Below are positions 24,109 through 32,729 of a stretch of DNA of 64,000 nucleotides, in pieces. Under the pieces are notes generated by a model, which saw only the letters and a list, made by a program, of their open reading frames with translations, did not search any database and was not told the DNA's origin. Position 1 is the first letter of the stretch; every line of letters starts with the position of its first letter. A program made the translations under genes and the position numbers. The DNA comes from an uncultured Poribacteria bacterium. GTDB taxonomy: Bacteria; Poribacteria; WGA-4E; WGA-3G. The stretch is from positions 4,582,506 to 4,646,505 of the forward strand of contig OX638316.1 of NCBI GenBank assembly GCA_951812525.1, in the 5' to 3' direction.

Positions 24109-25080
24109 ATGGCTAATAATCTACGTTTTGGCGTTGTCGGTTTAGGTATGGGTATGAACCGCTCCAATATGATTCATGAGACAGAAGGTGCCGAACTCGT
24201 CGCTGTGGCAGACCTCGTCGAAGAACGGCGTAAGACGGCTGAAGAACGGTTCGGGTGCGAGAGCCATGACGATGCGCTTGAGATGTTCGACCGCGATGAT
24301 ATAGACGTGGCAATGATTATGACTCCGAGTGGGCTGCACGGAAGATTCGGAGAGGAAGCAGCACGTCGCGGCAAAAACGTCATCACCACAAAACCGATGG
24401 ACGTCAGCGTTGAAAATTGCAACTCCCTTATCAAAACCTGCGAAGACAACAATGTCAAACTGATGGTTGACTTCGGCGAACGATACGGTCAACATAATCG
24501 CCAAATCCAACACGTACTCGAAACAGGTGGTCTCGGCAGACCGTTGCTGTGTGAACTCCGTATGAAGTGGAAACGCCCTGATAGCTACTACGTCGGTTGG
24601 CACGGCACGTGGGAACTCGACGGCGGTGGTTCTATCATGAACCAAGGTGTGCATTATGTTGATTTAATGCTCTGGTTCATGGGTCCCGTCAAACGGGTCA
24701 TCGGCGCGCACTTCGATGTCTACGATCACGAAAACTGTGAAACCGAGGATATGACTTCGGCGATTCTCGAATTTGAAAATGGTGCGCTCGGTCACGTCCT
24801 GACAACAACCACATACCCTGGTGGGAACGTCTCAATGATTCACGTCCACGGCGAAAAAGGGATCATCGGGCTGGGACCGGATATATGGCAGTTCGTCGAT
24901 GATGACGAACCGAATGTTGAACTCCCACCCTATCCGAATAACGTGATTGAGGATGCGATTAGAGTTGTCCATGATGGTGCATCACCTGCGGTTGACGGCT
25001 ATGAAGGTAGACGTTCTGTTGCGCTAAATATGGCTATCTACGAATGTGCACGCACCGGTAAAGCAGTTGATTTGTCATAA
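24109..25080 (+). CDS. Gfo/Idh/MocA-family oxidoreductase (323 aa)
   Basis: ATG 24109 is used because AAAGGAGAA lies upstream; an in-frame ATG at 24079 has none. The N-terminal Rossmann part has LRFGVVGLGMGMNRSNMI (GxGxxG-like), LVAVADLVEERRKTAEERFG, VAMIMTPSGLHGRFGEEAARRGKNVITTKPMDVS (the EKP-like KP motif). The C-terminal substrate domain has GWHGTWELDGGGSIMNQGVHYVDLMLWFMGPV, where the Gly-Gly and HxxD form the active site. By family it oxidises or reduces a sugar or inositol with NAD(P). The length fits. A terminator follows 15 bases after the stop. Confidence 0.85.
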   Translation: MANNLRFGVVGLGMGMNRSNMIHETEGAELVAVADLVEERRKTAEERFGCESHDDALEMFDRDDIDVAMIMTPSGLHGRFGEEAARRGKNVITTKPMDVSVENCNSLIKTCEDNNVKLMVDFGERYGQHNRQIQHVLETGGLGRPLLCELRMKWKRPDSYYVGWHGTWELDGGGSIMNQGVHYVDLMLWFMGPVKRVIGAHFDVYDHENCETEDMTSAILEFENGALGHVLTTTTYPGGNVSMIHVHGEKGIIGLGPDIWQFVDDDEPNVELPPYPNNVIEDAIRVVHDGASPAVDGYEGRRSVALNMAIYECARTGKAVDLS

Positions 25081-25095
25081 ATACATTTCTCATTG

Positions 25096-25124
25096 AGGCG
25101 GGTTTTGTGCCCGCCTATTTTTTT
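25096..25124 (+). terminator. Rho-independent terminator
   Basis: AGGCGGG, a seven-base loop TTTTGTG, CCCGCCT, then ATTTTTTT. This is a classic hairpin with a T-run, just after the Gfo/Idh gene. Confidence 0.9.
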
Positions 25125-25269
25125 GCCTTGCTTCAATTTCAGAGAAAAATGTTGGGTTTCACTCGGTATCTTTGTAATATGACGCATAGACCAAACATCA
25201 ATTGTTCTTGAATTGATAAGGTCGCGGTAGCATCCGTTCAACCCAACCTACGCTGAAGTCCTATCTCAT

Positions 25270-25298
25270 TTGCAATCTGGATAAAAACTCGGTATAAT
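25270..25298 (+). promoter_or_regulatory. Promoter of mtaB giving a near-leaderless mRNA
   Basis: TTGCAA (25270-25275), 17-base spacer, TATAAT (25293-25298). The ATG begins at 25306, only seven bases after the -10 box, where transcription should begin. Confidence 0.7.
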
Positions 25299-25305
25299 AT
25301 TTATC

Positions 25306-26661
25306 ATGAGAACCGCAAAACTGATTACGATGGGCTGTAAGGTCAACCAATACGATACGCAATCTATGCGTGAGACGCTTCGACACAACGGATATACTGT
25401 CCTTGATGACGAGGCATCGCGTCAACAAGCTGATCTGTATCTCATCAACACATGTACTGTAACGAATACCGCCGATCAGAAGGCACGGCAAGTTATTCGG
25501 AGAGCGATCCGACAGCATCCGAATGCCAAGGTACTTGTTACCGGGTGCTATGCTGAAAGCGACCGCGAAACGATTGAAGAGATACCGGGTGTAACGTTTG
25601 TTTTCGGTAACCGAGAAAAAGCCGATTTTCAGAACTATCTTGACCTATTGCACGCTAAAACGCCATCTCCAACTGCAGAGACGGATGCTACATCTAACCC
25701 ACTTCTCTCCATAGAACCGGTACAACACGATGCTATTCGCGAACACGCACGTTTTAGTCAAGGTGTGAGCGATGCCGGTAAACGGACGCGCGCGCTTATC
25801 AAGGTGCAAGACGGTTGTAGTGCCTTCTGCACCTATTGCATCATCCCTTACGTGCGCGGTAGGATGACGAGCCGTCCACTTGACAACATTGCTGATGAAG
25901 CACATCGTATCGCCGACAGCGGCATTAAAGAGGTCGTCATCACCGGTGTGCATCTGGGTGCCTACGGCATGGATACCGATAGGGACAGAGATATTGCCAA
26001 CATTTTAGAGCATATCCATGACATTGACGGCATCGAACGGATCCGTTTTAGCTCGATCGAACCGATGTATTTTCCAGATACCCTCGGTGAACGGATGGCA
26101 GCACTCCCGAAGTGCATGCCACATTTCCACCTTCCACTCCAAGCGGGTTCAGATGAGATTTTGCGACAGATGCGTAGGCGTTATACGACATCAAATTTTG
26201 CCCATCTCGTTGAGAACTTACGACGCGTTTTTGGCGACGATGTCGGGATTACGACCGATATTATGGTTGGGTTTCCCGGTGAAACAGACACACACTTTGA
26301 GGAATCGTGTCGATTCGTTGAAGAGATCGGATTCAGCCAACTCCACGTGTTCCGTTATTCCCCGCGTAAAGGCACACCTGCAGCGACCTATCCCGATCAG
26401 GTATCACCACACGTCTCTGCTGCACGGAGCCAAGCGATGATTGCACTCGGCGAACGCCTCAACAGAGCATTCAGAGAGCGGATGCTTGGGAAACAGAAAG
26501 AGGTGCTCATTGAAGCGAGTAGAGAAGGAAAAGACAACCGTCTCGCCGGTTTTACCGACAATTATCTACGAGTCCTTGTGGATGCGCCAGAGAGTGCGAT
26601 TAACCAGATTCAAAGCGTCACGCTGGGTGCATTAGAAGGGGACTGCATCGCTGCTGCGTAA
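25306..26661 (+). CDS. mtaB: tRNA methylthiotransferase MtaB
   Basis: The start MRTAKLITMGCKVNQYDTQSM is typical of MtaB, the radical-SAM enzyme that converts t6A37 to ms2t6A37 in tRNA. N-terminal UPF0004 cysteines occur in GCKVNQY, NTCTVTN and VTGCYAE, binding the auxiliary 4Fe-4S cluster. The radical-SAM motif is CSAFCTYCIIPYVRGR (CxxxCxxC) at about residues 167-182. HLPLQAGSDEILRQMRRRY and GVTTDIMVGFPGE-like DVGITTDIMVGFPGETD follow, then a C-terminal TRAM-like tail. The length (451 aa) is standard. A strong promoter lies so close that the mRNA should have almost no leader. It faces mutS, with three bases between the stops. Confidence 0.92.
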   Translation: MRTAKLITMGCKVNQYDTQSMRETLRHNGYTVLDDEASRQQADLYLINTCTVTNTADQKARQVIRRAIRQHPNAKVLVTGCYAESDRETIEEIPGVTFVFGNREKADFQNYLDLLHAKTPSPTAETDATSNPLLSIEPVQHDAIREHARFSQGVSDAGKRTRALIKVQDGCSAFCTYCIIPYVRGRMTSRPLDNIADEAHRIADSGIKEVVITGVHLGAYGMDTDRDRDIANILEHIHDIDGIERIRFSSIEPMYFPDTLGERMAALPKCMPHFHLPLQAGSDEILRQMRRRYTTSNFAHLVENLRRVFGDDVGITTDIMVGFPGETDTHFEESCRFVEEIGFSQLHVFRYSPRKGTPAATYPDQVSPHVSAARSQAMIALGERLNRAFRERMLGKQKEVLIEASREGKDNRLAGFTDNYLRVLVDAPESAINQIQSVTLGALEGDCIAAA

Positions 26662-26664
26662 CCC

Positions 26665-29352
26665 TCAAGACTCCTCCGCTTTTGCCTTTAAATCATAGAG
26701 AATATTCACTGCATCCAAGGGTGTTATCTGCGTGAGTTCCAGTTGTCGGATCTCTTCGACGAGCGGATGCGTCTTGGGTGTGAAGAGTGCCATCTGAAGC
26801 GAATCGCTTTGCATCGTTTTTCGTGAAACGCGGCGTCGCGGTTTCGGCATCGTCGGATGCGCTTTCGGTGGTTGCGCGGTCGCGCCATCTGCTTCAACGC
26901 TAAGATTGTGCTGCTCGAGCACCTCAAGTATCTGCTGTGCGCGTGTGATCACAACTTGGGGTAACCCAGCGAGCCGTGCGACGTGGATCCCGTAACTCTG
27001 GTCTGCCCCACCCGGAACGACTTTTCTAAGAAATGTTACTTTTTGTCCGTCTTCGTGGACAGCGACATTGTAGTTCTTGGCACGTTTATACTTGCTGGCG
27101 AGTTCTACCAATTCGTGATAGTGCGTCGCAAAAAGGGTTTTCGCTCCCATCCGCTTCTCATCTAAGAGATACTCCGAAACTGCCCATGCGATGCTGAGTC
27201 CGTCAAACGTGCTGGTGCCGCGCCCGACTTCGTCGAAGATGACGAGACTGTTACGCGTGGCATTGTTGAGGATATTCGCTGTCTCGTTCATCTCAACGAG
27301 GAAGGTGCTCTGCCCCATCACGAGGTTGTCTGAAGCACCGACCCGTGTGAAAATCCGGTCTACAAGTCCAATTTTTGCGGCGGCGGCAGGGACGAAACAC
27401 CCGATTTGCGCCATCAACACGATGAGTGCTGTTTGACGGAGATAGGTGCTCTTGCCACTCATGTTCGGTCCTGTGATGATATGCAACTGTTCGTCATCGC
27501 AGTTGAGTACCGTATCATTGGGTACAAAACCTTCTCGGATGAAGAGCTGCTCAACCACAGGATGCCTGCCATCACGGATAACGATCTCATCTACTGCTGC
27601 GACGGTTGGTTTCGTATAGTTGTATTTCGATGCGATATAGGCGAAATTAGCAAGGACATCCGTCATTGCGAGTGCCGCTGCGATTTTCTGGATGGCTTCT
27701 GTGAATTTCGACACCTCATCGCGAATCTGACAGAAGAGTTCATACTCCAAGGTCTGTATCCGATCTTCTGCGTTCAGTACCTTTGCCTCCTGCTCCTTGA
27801 GTTCGGGTGTGATGAACCGCTCGGAGTTTCGAAGCGTCTGTTTGCGGATATAGTGTTCAGGCACCATGTGGAGGTTCGGCTTTGTTACATCGATGTAATA
27901 ACCGAAGACCTGATTGAATCCGATCTTTAGGGATTGGATACCGCTGCGTTTACGCTCCTCTTCTTGCATTGCGGCGATCCACTCTTTTCCTTGCCCTACA
28001 ATCTGCCGAAGTTCATCAAGCTCCTCGCTATACCCGTCACATATTACGCCGCCCTCACGAATCGTTGCGGGTGGGTTCGGGTGTATACCGTGTTCAATTA
28101 ACTCGACTAACTCTGGAAGTGGGTTCAAGGTGTCATTGAGGGATACCAACAATTCGCTACTGCAGTTTTGGAGCTGCGTCTTGACATCAGGGACCAACTG
28201 GAGAGAGTCCTTAAGCGCATGTAGGTCGCGTCCATTCACAGAACCGAGACTGATACGTGAAATGAGACGTTCGACATCGTACATCTGCCCGAGTGCTTCA
28301 CGCAATTCCTCTTGTAGACTAATCTGTATTTTGAGTTCATCGACTGCGCTGAGGCGTTCTTCAATCTCTTTTTCATTGAGCAGGGGTTGTAAGAGGCACT
28401 GCCGCATTTTTCTACCGCCCATTGCTGTCACTGTCTCATCAATGACTTCAAGGAGCGTGCCTTTTGTGGAGCCGTCCCGAATAGAGGCTGTTAGTTCAAG
28501 GTTGCGCTGTGTATCTGCATCCAGCACCATGAAGTCCGAAAGCGTGTAGGTCTGGAGGGAGACGATGTGTTCGACTTCCTGTTTCTGCGTTTCGTTTAGG
28601 TAATAGATGAGCGCACCCGCTGCGGCGATTGCGGTGTGTAGGTGTTCGCATCCGAATCCGTCAAGCGAAATGGTTTGGAAATGTTCAAGGAGTTCAGTGC
28701 GGGCGGTATCTAATTCAAAACGCCAGTCTGGTAAATTATTGAGCGTCGCTTTGAGTTCGGATTTGAGACGGTCGAACATTGCCTCGTCCTCGAAAGTTTC
28801 AGAGAAAAGGCATTCTTTCGGGGAGAAGCGGTGGATTTCTGCCCAGAGGCGTGAGGGATCTGTTAGTTCGGTCACGAGAAACTCGCCTGTGGAGAGGTCA
28901 GCGACAGCAACGCCGTAGGTGTCTTTATTGAGATAGATGGATACGATATAGTTGTTTAGCTTATGTTCAAGGACTTTCGGATCGGTCACGGTGCCGGGGG
29001 TAACAATCCGAACGACGTCGCGTTTTACGAGTCGGTTTTCGTCTCTTGCGGTTTTTGCGTCTTCGGTCTGTTCCAGAATAGCGACTTTATGTCCTGCTTT
29101 GACGAGTTTGTAGAGATAGGAGTCGAGTGCGTGGTGCGGGATGCCCGCCATCGGGGGAGGTGGATTTTTCTGGTTTTTATGGCTTCTTGCTGTTAAGGCG
29201 ATCTCAAGGAGGCGGGCAATGAGTTCTGCGTCTTCAAAAAAGGCTTCGTAGAAATCGCCGACTCGGCAGAGTAGGATGGCATCTCCGTGTTGTTTTTTTA
29301 CCTGTTTATAGAGTTCCATTAACGACAGATCGGACTGTCTTGAACGTGCCAT
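26665..29352 (-). CDS. mutS: DNA mismatch repair protein MutS
   Basis: Full-length MutS (895 aa). Domain I has GDFYEAFFEDAELIARLL with the Phe-x-Glu mismatch-reading motif. The connector and lever/clamp regions follow, and then the ATPase: HIITGPNMSGKSTYLRQTALI (Walker A), SLVIFDEVGRGTSTFDGLSIAWAV (Walker B and signature), TLFATHYHELVEL (His switch). The C-terminus ends ITPLDAVNILYDLKAKAEES, the usual close. It detects base mismatches and small loops in DNA and recruits MutL, which is not in this window. The start agrees with the family (MARSRQSDLSLMELYKQVKKQHGDAILLCRVGDFYE, slightly diverged from MMxQY). A heptamer array and a structured repeat lie upstream. Confidence 0.95.
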   Translation of the reverse strand: MARSRQSDLSLMELYKQVKKQHGDAILLCRVGDFYEAFFEDAELIARLLEIALTARSHKNQKNPPPPMAGIPHHALDSYLYKLVKAGHKVAILEQTEDAKTARDENRLVKRDVVRIVTPGTVTDPKVLEHKLNNYIVSIYLNKDTYGVAVADLSTGEFLVTELTDPSRLWAEIHRFSPKECLFSETFEDEAMFDRLKSELKATLNNLPDWRFELDTARTELLEHFQTISLDGFGCEHLHTAIAAAGALIYYLNETQKQEVEHIVSLQTYTLSDFMVLDADTQRNLELTASIRDGSTKGTLLEVIDETVTAMGGRKMRQCLLQPLLNEKEIEERLSAVDELKIQISLQEELREALGQMYDVERLISRISLGSVNGRDLHALKDSLQLVPDVKTQLQNCSSELLVSLNDTLNPLPELVELIEHGIHPNPPATIREGGVICDGYSEELDELRQIVGQGKEWIAAMQEEERKRSGIQSLKIGFNQVFGYYIDVTKPNLHMVPEHYIRKQTLRNSERFITPELKEQEAKVLNAEDRIQTLEYELFCQIRDEVSKFTEAIQKIAAALAMTDVLANFAYIASKYNYTKPTVAAVDEIVIRDGRHPVVEQLFIREGFVPNDTVLNCDDEQLHIITGPNMSGKSTYLRQTALIVLMAQIGCFVPAAAAKIGLVDRIFTRVGASDNLVMGQSTFLVEMNETANILNNATRNSLVIFDEVGRGTSTFDGLSIAWAVSEYLLDEKRMGAKTLFATHYHELVELASKYKRAKNYNVAVHEDGQKVTFLRKVVPGGADQSYGIHVARLAGLPQVVITRAQQILEVLEQHNLSVEADGATAQPPKAHPTMPKPRRRVSRKTMQSDSLQMALFTPKTHPLVEEIRQLELTQITPLDAVNILYDLKAKAEES

Positions 29353-29450
29353 GTAGTTTTCCTTGGTACGGTGTGTGGTTGTCTGTTATACGAAGGGTTA
29401 ATTCTTAATACGATAGCAGATTCTCGATTTTATGTCAAAGGGTTTTTGGT

Positions 29451-29478
29451 GGTCGGCGATTGGCAATTGGCGGTTGGT
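29451..29478. repeat. Heptamer repeat array (4 units)
   Basis: GGTCGGC, GATTGGC, AATTGGC and GGTTGGT follow in register, upstream of mutS. It is similar to the array at 22227. Confidence 0.6.
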
Positions 29479-29571
29479 GGGCGAGTTTTGTAGTTATGCT
29501 TTTTTTGTCTGAATGCCCGTCGCATGAATCAACACGGGATTTAGTCTGGAAATAGTCTATAGTAAAACCTA

Positions 29572-29685
29572 CAAATAAATGGACATCTTTGTAGCATAAA
29601 CTGTTAGTTTGTGCCAGTGTGAATGCTCATTAGTGGCATTCACACTGTTTAAGAATGTCGAATTAATTCTAATATCTACCATAAA
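29572..29685. repeat. Dispersed structured element, single-core copy (114 bp)
   Basis: The sequence from CAAATAAATGGACATC to CTACCATAAA recurs at 55767-56022. Predicted pairing: outer GGACAT with ATGTC(C/G); hairpin 1 GCATAAAC/GTTTGTGC; hairpin 2 GTGTGAATGC/GCATTCACAC, a perfect 10-bp stem. Together this gives a three-way junction. The other locus has the central 71 bases three times. Confidence 0.75.
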
Positions 29686-29762
29686 CCCATTCCTTGTATT
29701 ACATTTGCGCGTGTTGCCTTGCAGTGAGAGTTGTCAGGGTCAAGTACGCCGCAAATCGCGGA

Positions 29763-29978
29763 TTACACGGATTTTTTAAGAGGTTTCGGAATAGGTTCGC
29801 CGTCCTCTTGATAACATTCTTTCATCAATTCCCATGCTGTTATTAATTCACCCAACGCCTCGACAGGGGTCGCACCGAAAGCTGAAACATTGGGAAGCTC
29901 TACAAGGTCCGCGAGATAATCGCCATCTTCATCGAAAAATATATTGACTGTGAAACCGTCAAATATATCTTTATTCAT
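29763..29978 (-). CDS. HicB-like antitoxin-domain protein, solitary (71 aa)
   Basis: ATG 29978 is chosen; an upstream extension of the frame has no family likeness. FDGFTVNIFFDEDGDYLADLVELPNVSAFGATPVEALGELITAWELMKE is the HicB/UPF0150 partial-RNase-H-like fold, with the usual order strand, EDGDYxA, LPxVSAFGxTxxEAL, helix. After it comes the short tail DGEPIPKPL. No DNA-binding domain and no HicA toxin gene are next to it. In a complete system HicB masks the mRNA-cutting toxin HicA. Here it is an orphan, as often seen. Confidence 0.75.
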   Translation of the reverse strand: MNKDIFDGFTVNIFFDEDGDYLADLVELPNVSAFGATPVEALGELITAWELMKECYQEDGEPIPKPLKKSV

Positions 29979-30156
29979 TGTATAAATCCTAGTGGCAAGG
30001 AACACCTGTCGCTCCGCTGGAGCTAAAGAGAGGTGGTATATATCGTTTTCTATACACCTGTCACCCACTGGCGTTGAAATACCAAACCGGCGATAATATA
30101 CAGTGAGAAATTCATGGATTCTGTAAAAAGCCTATAATTACCGATACAATATTGGT

Positions 30157-30216
30157 GGCGAGGAATGTAAAGCTAAGACAAATTATGCTTTCGTAGCATA
30201 ATTTGGAAACCTCGCC
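30157..30216. repeat. Palindromic dispersed element (60 bp)
   Basis: Outer arms GGCGAGG/CCTCGCC and inner arms CAAATTATGCT/AGCATAATTTG (11 bp, loop TTCGT). Between them stands ATGTAAAGCTAAGACAAAT, shared with repeats at 31012-31117 and 40982-41066. It lies behind the NIPSNAP gene. Confidence 0.7.
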
Positions 30217-30238
30217 TACCGTTACGTTCAAAGTCAAA

Positions 30239-30859
30239 TTACTGCATCGGTGAAAAAGGCGCAGGGAGTAGGAGTTTGCTCTCTTGGGTGATGGGTCTGA
30301 CGGAGCCTTTGGGGGGCCAGACGCCTTTCTCCCGTGTCTCTGCTCGGACGCGTGCGCGTTCTTCAAAACTTTTGTATGCCCATACATGGATAAAATTGTT
30401 TGTGCCACCGTATTCTGAGTACCAACAGCCTGCGAGTGGTGAGAATTCCAAGCGATCAGGGATAGCTGCGCTCCACGCCTCTAAAACCTGTGGCATGCCT
30501 TCGGGCGGATATGTGTATATGCGCATCTCATATATGGGTCCGATGTCTCGGTCGCCTAAAGGTTCCATAAAAGGAGCCGGTAGAAAAATTTCGGATACCA
30601 TCGAGACGATGAGATCGCTTGTGTCAGGGGGCCATATTGGGTTGGGTCCGGCTTCTGCGGCGCGTCGGATCTCTGCCCGTTGTTCGAGGCTTTCATAGGG
30701 CCAGACAGCGACCATCTGATTCAAGGGTCCGACTTCGGTGTACCAGTGCGCACCAAGTTTTGATAATTCTTGGCGTGCGGGTAGTTTTTCGCTGAAGCGA
30801 TCCCAGTATTCGTTGAGCTGACCGAGTTTCAAGTTGTAGGTTCTTATTTCGTGGATCAT
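30239..30859 (-). CDS. NIPSNAP-family protein with two domains (206 aa)
   Basis: ATG start. Two ferredoxin-like NIPSNAP repeats: MIHEIRTYNLKLGQLNEYWDRF...GAHWYTEVGPLNQMVAVWPYESLEQRAEIRR and YEMRIYTYPPEGMPQVLEAW...GCWYSEYGGTNNFIHVWAYKSFEERARVR. Each has the typical E(I/M)R(T/I)Y opening and the W-Y-S/E-L-E-x-R close. The spacing between them is the usual 100 residues. NIPSNAP proteins are dimeric alpha/beta barrels of ill-defined catabolic or detoxifying roles. It stands alone on the minus strand; the plus-strand catabolic genes begin 360 bases away. Confidence 0.8.
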   Translation of the reverse strand: MIHEIRTYNLKLGQLNEYWDRFSEKLPARQELSKLGAHWYTEVGPLNQMVAVWPYESLEQRAEIRRAAEAGPNPIWPPDTSDLIVSMVSEIFLPAPFMEPLGDRDIGPIYEMRIYTYPPEGMPQVLEAWSAAIPDRLEFSPLAGCWYSEYGGTNNFIHVWAYKSFEERARVRAETREKGVWPPKGSVRPITQESKLLLPAPFSPMQ

Positions 30860-30959
30860 GTTGTCTCTCCCGCGTTCGTCAGTCGAGTTATTGGAACAAT
30901 GTGGTTAATTTCTGTGAATGATACCTTAAAGTATGATCGGGGTCAAGTGGATTTATGTT

Positions 30960-31006
30960 AGTTAGCAGTAATCAGTAGTCAGAAAGAATGGCGGTCAGCG
31001 GTCAGT
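30960..31006. repeat. Heptamer repeat array
   Basis: AGTTAGC, AGTAATC, AGTAGTC, then after a short gap GGTCAGC and GGTCAGT, in 7-base steps. It is less regular than the other arrays. Confidence 0.5.
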
Positions 31007-31011
31007 ATGAG

Positions 31012-31117
31012 TCGCGAAATGTAAAGCTAAGACAAATTTGGTTTCCGCGTAAATCATTCTCACTGCGAAGCAAGAATGCGCGGGTGGCATTCTGCGGGGC
31101 ACAATTTGGAGATCGCT
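31012..31117. repeat. Dispersed element with ATGTAAAGCTAAGACAAAT core (106 bp)
   Basis: It begins TCGCGAAATG and ends CACAATTTGGAGATCGC; the ends can pair. Inside, CATTCT/AGAATG gives a hairpin around the loop CACTGCGAAGCA. Shares ATGTAAAGCTAAGACAAAT with 30164-30182 and, with two changes, with 40985-41003. Confidence 0.6.
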
Positions 31118-31156
31118 CATACAGAGGATTAACGTTTTGTACACGTGATTATTTTC

Positions 31157-31184
31157 TTGACGATGGCTTGTATGTGTGTATAAT
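31157..31184 (+). promoter_or_regulatory. Promoter of the sulfatase gene
   Basis: TTGACG (31157-31162), 16-base spacer, TATAAT (31179-31184), 38 bases before the ATG. Confidence 0.65.
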
Positions 31185-31222
31185 GGAGGGAAAATTTGGT
31201 GAGATTTTTGGAAGGAATTTAG

Positions 31223-32680
31223 ATGTCGAATTCAGGTCCCAATCTGCTATATATTCATTCTGACCAGCATGACCCATACGTGACCGGATGCTACGGTGAT
31301 CCGTTGGTGCAGACACCTCATCTTGATCAACTTGCTGCTGAAGGGGTAGTACTTGAAAATGTCTATTGTCCATCCCCGATCTGTGTGCCGTCCCGTATGT
31401 CAATGCTGAGTGGACGATACCCTCACGAGAACGCTGTGTGGACGAATAGCCATATCCTTGATTCTGGGATTCCCACTTTTGCACATGCGATGGGTGCGGC
31501 TGGGTACCAGCCTGTATTGATTGGACGGATGCACGCGTTGGGACCCGATCAATTGCACGGGTATGCTGAACGGCTCGTTGGAGATCACGGTCCGAACTAT
31601 CATGGTGGAGGCGGTGTCGATCACGGTGAACTTTCTGGAACTGCGGGACCGGCACGCGTGAGTCTCGAAAAATCGGGAGCGGGTCAAAGTGCGTATCAGG
31701 TCCACGATGAGGATGTAACTGCAGCGACGGTTGATTATCTCAATCGACTCGGTGTACAGAAACGGGCGGGGCTTTTGGATACACCCTTTTCGATTTCTGT
31801 CGGGTTCATGTTGCCACATCAACCTTTCGTGGCACGCCAGGAGGACTACCGACTTTATGACGGACGGATGACGATGCCCGAAAATCCTGCACCCTTCTCA
31901 GAGGCGTTGCATCCGCATTTCCGACAGTGGCGTGAACAATGTGGGATTGTTGAGGTTTCCGATGCGGAGATTATTCGCGCACGCACGGCGTATTGGGCGT
32001 TAGTAACGCGGATGGACTTGATGATTGGGCAGATCCTGACTACGCTCCGAGAAAATGGGCTGGACGAGAACACCCTGATCCTCTATAGCTCAGACCATGG
32101 AGAACAGGTCGGTGAACACGGGCTTTGGTGGAAACAGACGTTCTACGAACATTCGGTGAAAGTCCCAGCAATCTTATCGTGGCGCGGGACTTTACCTGAA
32201 GACGTGCGGTGTGACCGCGTCGTTAGTTCGCTGGACTTGAATGCGACGATGCTCGATGCCCTAGATGCACCAGCTTTGCCGCACTCCCGTGGACGAAGTA
32301 TCTTGCCACTTCTTCGCAACGAAGATCCAGAATGGGAAGACATTGCTTTCTCTGAATACTGCACCGACGATGGCTGTTACCATCGAATGGTTCGAGATGG
32401 CGATTGGAAACTGAATTACTATCACGGACAACCGTCACAACTTTTCAACCTGAAGGAAGACCCAAACGAGTTGCACGATCGGGCAGACGACACATCCTGT
32501 CGAGACATCTTGGAGCAATTAACACAGAAGGTTTTGGAGGGTTGGGATCCAGATTGGGTCGCAGCGCAGATAGCAGCGAAGCGTGCGGATACGCAACTTC
32601 TCGGTAGGTGGGGACGGAATACACAACCGGCAGACCAATATCGTTGGAATTTGCTACCAGAGATGGATTATTTGGATTGA
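31223..32680 (+). CDS. Sulfatase (485 aa)
   Basis: ATG with a GAAGGAAT ribosome site. PNLLYIHSDQHDPYVTGCYGDP starts the fold, with an Asp (and Gln instead of a second Asp) for the metal. C54 in ICVPSRMSMLSGRYPHEN is the formylglycine cysteine (CxPSR). TLILYSSDHGEQVGEHGLWWKQTFYEHSVKVP supplies the second metal Asp-His and Lys. The C-terminus (WDPDWVAAQIAAKRAD) is that of choline-sulfatase/arylsulfatase-A-like enzymes. There is no signal peptide. Its neighbours (PhyH, amidase, SMP-30, Gfo/Idh) suggest a catabolic unit for an oxidised, sulfated small molecule, though the substrate is unknown. Confidence 0.87.
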   Translation: MSNSGPNLLYIHSDQHDPYVTGCYGDPLVQTPHLDQLAAEGVVLENVYCPSPICVPSRMSMLSGRYPHENAVWTNSHILDSGIPTFAHAMGAAGYQPVLIGRMHALGPDQLHGYAERLVGDHGPNYHGGGGVDHGELSGTAGPARVSLEKSGAGQSAYQVHDEDVTAATVDYLNRLGVQKRAGLLDTPFSISVGFMLPHQPFVARQEDYRLYDGRMTMPENPAPFSEALHPHFRQWREQCGIVEVSDAEIIRARTAYWALVTRMDLMIGQILTTLRENGLDENTLILYSSDHGEQVGEHGLWWKQTFYEHSVKVPAILSWRGTLPEDVRCDRVVSSLDLNATMLDALDAPALPHSRGRSILPLLRNEDPEWEDIAFSEYCTDDGCYHRMVRDGDWKLNYYHGQPSQLFNLKEDPNELHDRADDTSCRDILEQLTQKVLEGWDPDWVAAQIAAKRADTQLLGRWGRNTQPADQYRWNLLPEMDYLD

Positions 32681-32729
32681 ACTAACAGCGACATAACTTT
32701 GGACAGCTTTTACGTAAGAGGAGGACAAC

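Larger units (their letters stand above)
29353..29762. other. Upstream region of mutS with two repeat types
   Basis: No gene. It holds a heptamer array (29451-29478) and a 114-bp structured repeat (29572-29685), both listed separately. The rest is AT-rich. Confidence 0.5.
30860..31222. other. Divergent intergenic region with repeats and a promoter
   Basis: No gene between the NIPSNAP and sulfatase starts. It contains a heptamer array (30960-31006), an element of the ATGTAAAGCTAAGACAAAT family (31012-31117) and the sulfatase promoter (31157-31184). Confidence 0.6.

Noticed and set aside
26983-28918. Several plus-strand open frames opposite mutS
   Set aside because: mutS is intact and full-length; the opposite frames are codon-bias shadows without ribosome sites or domains.
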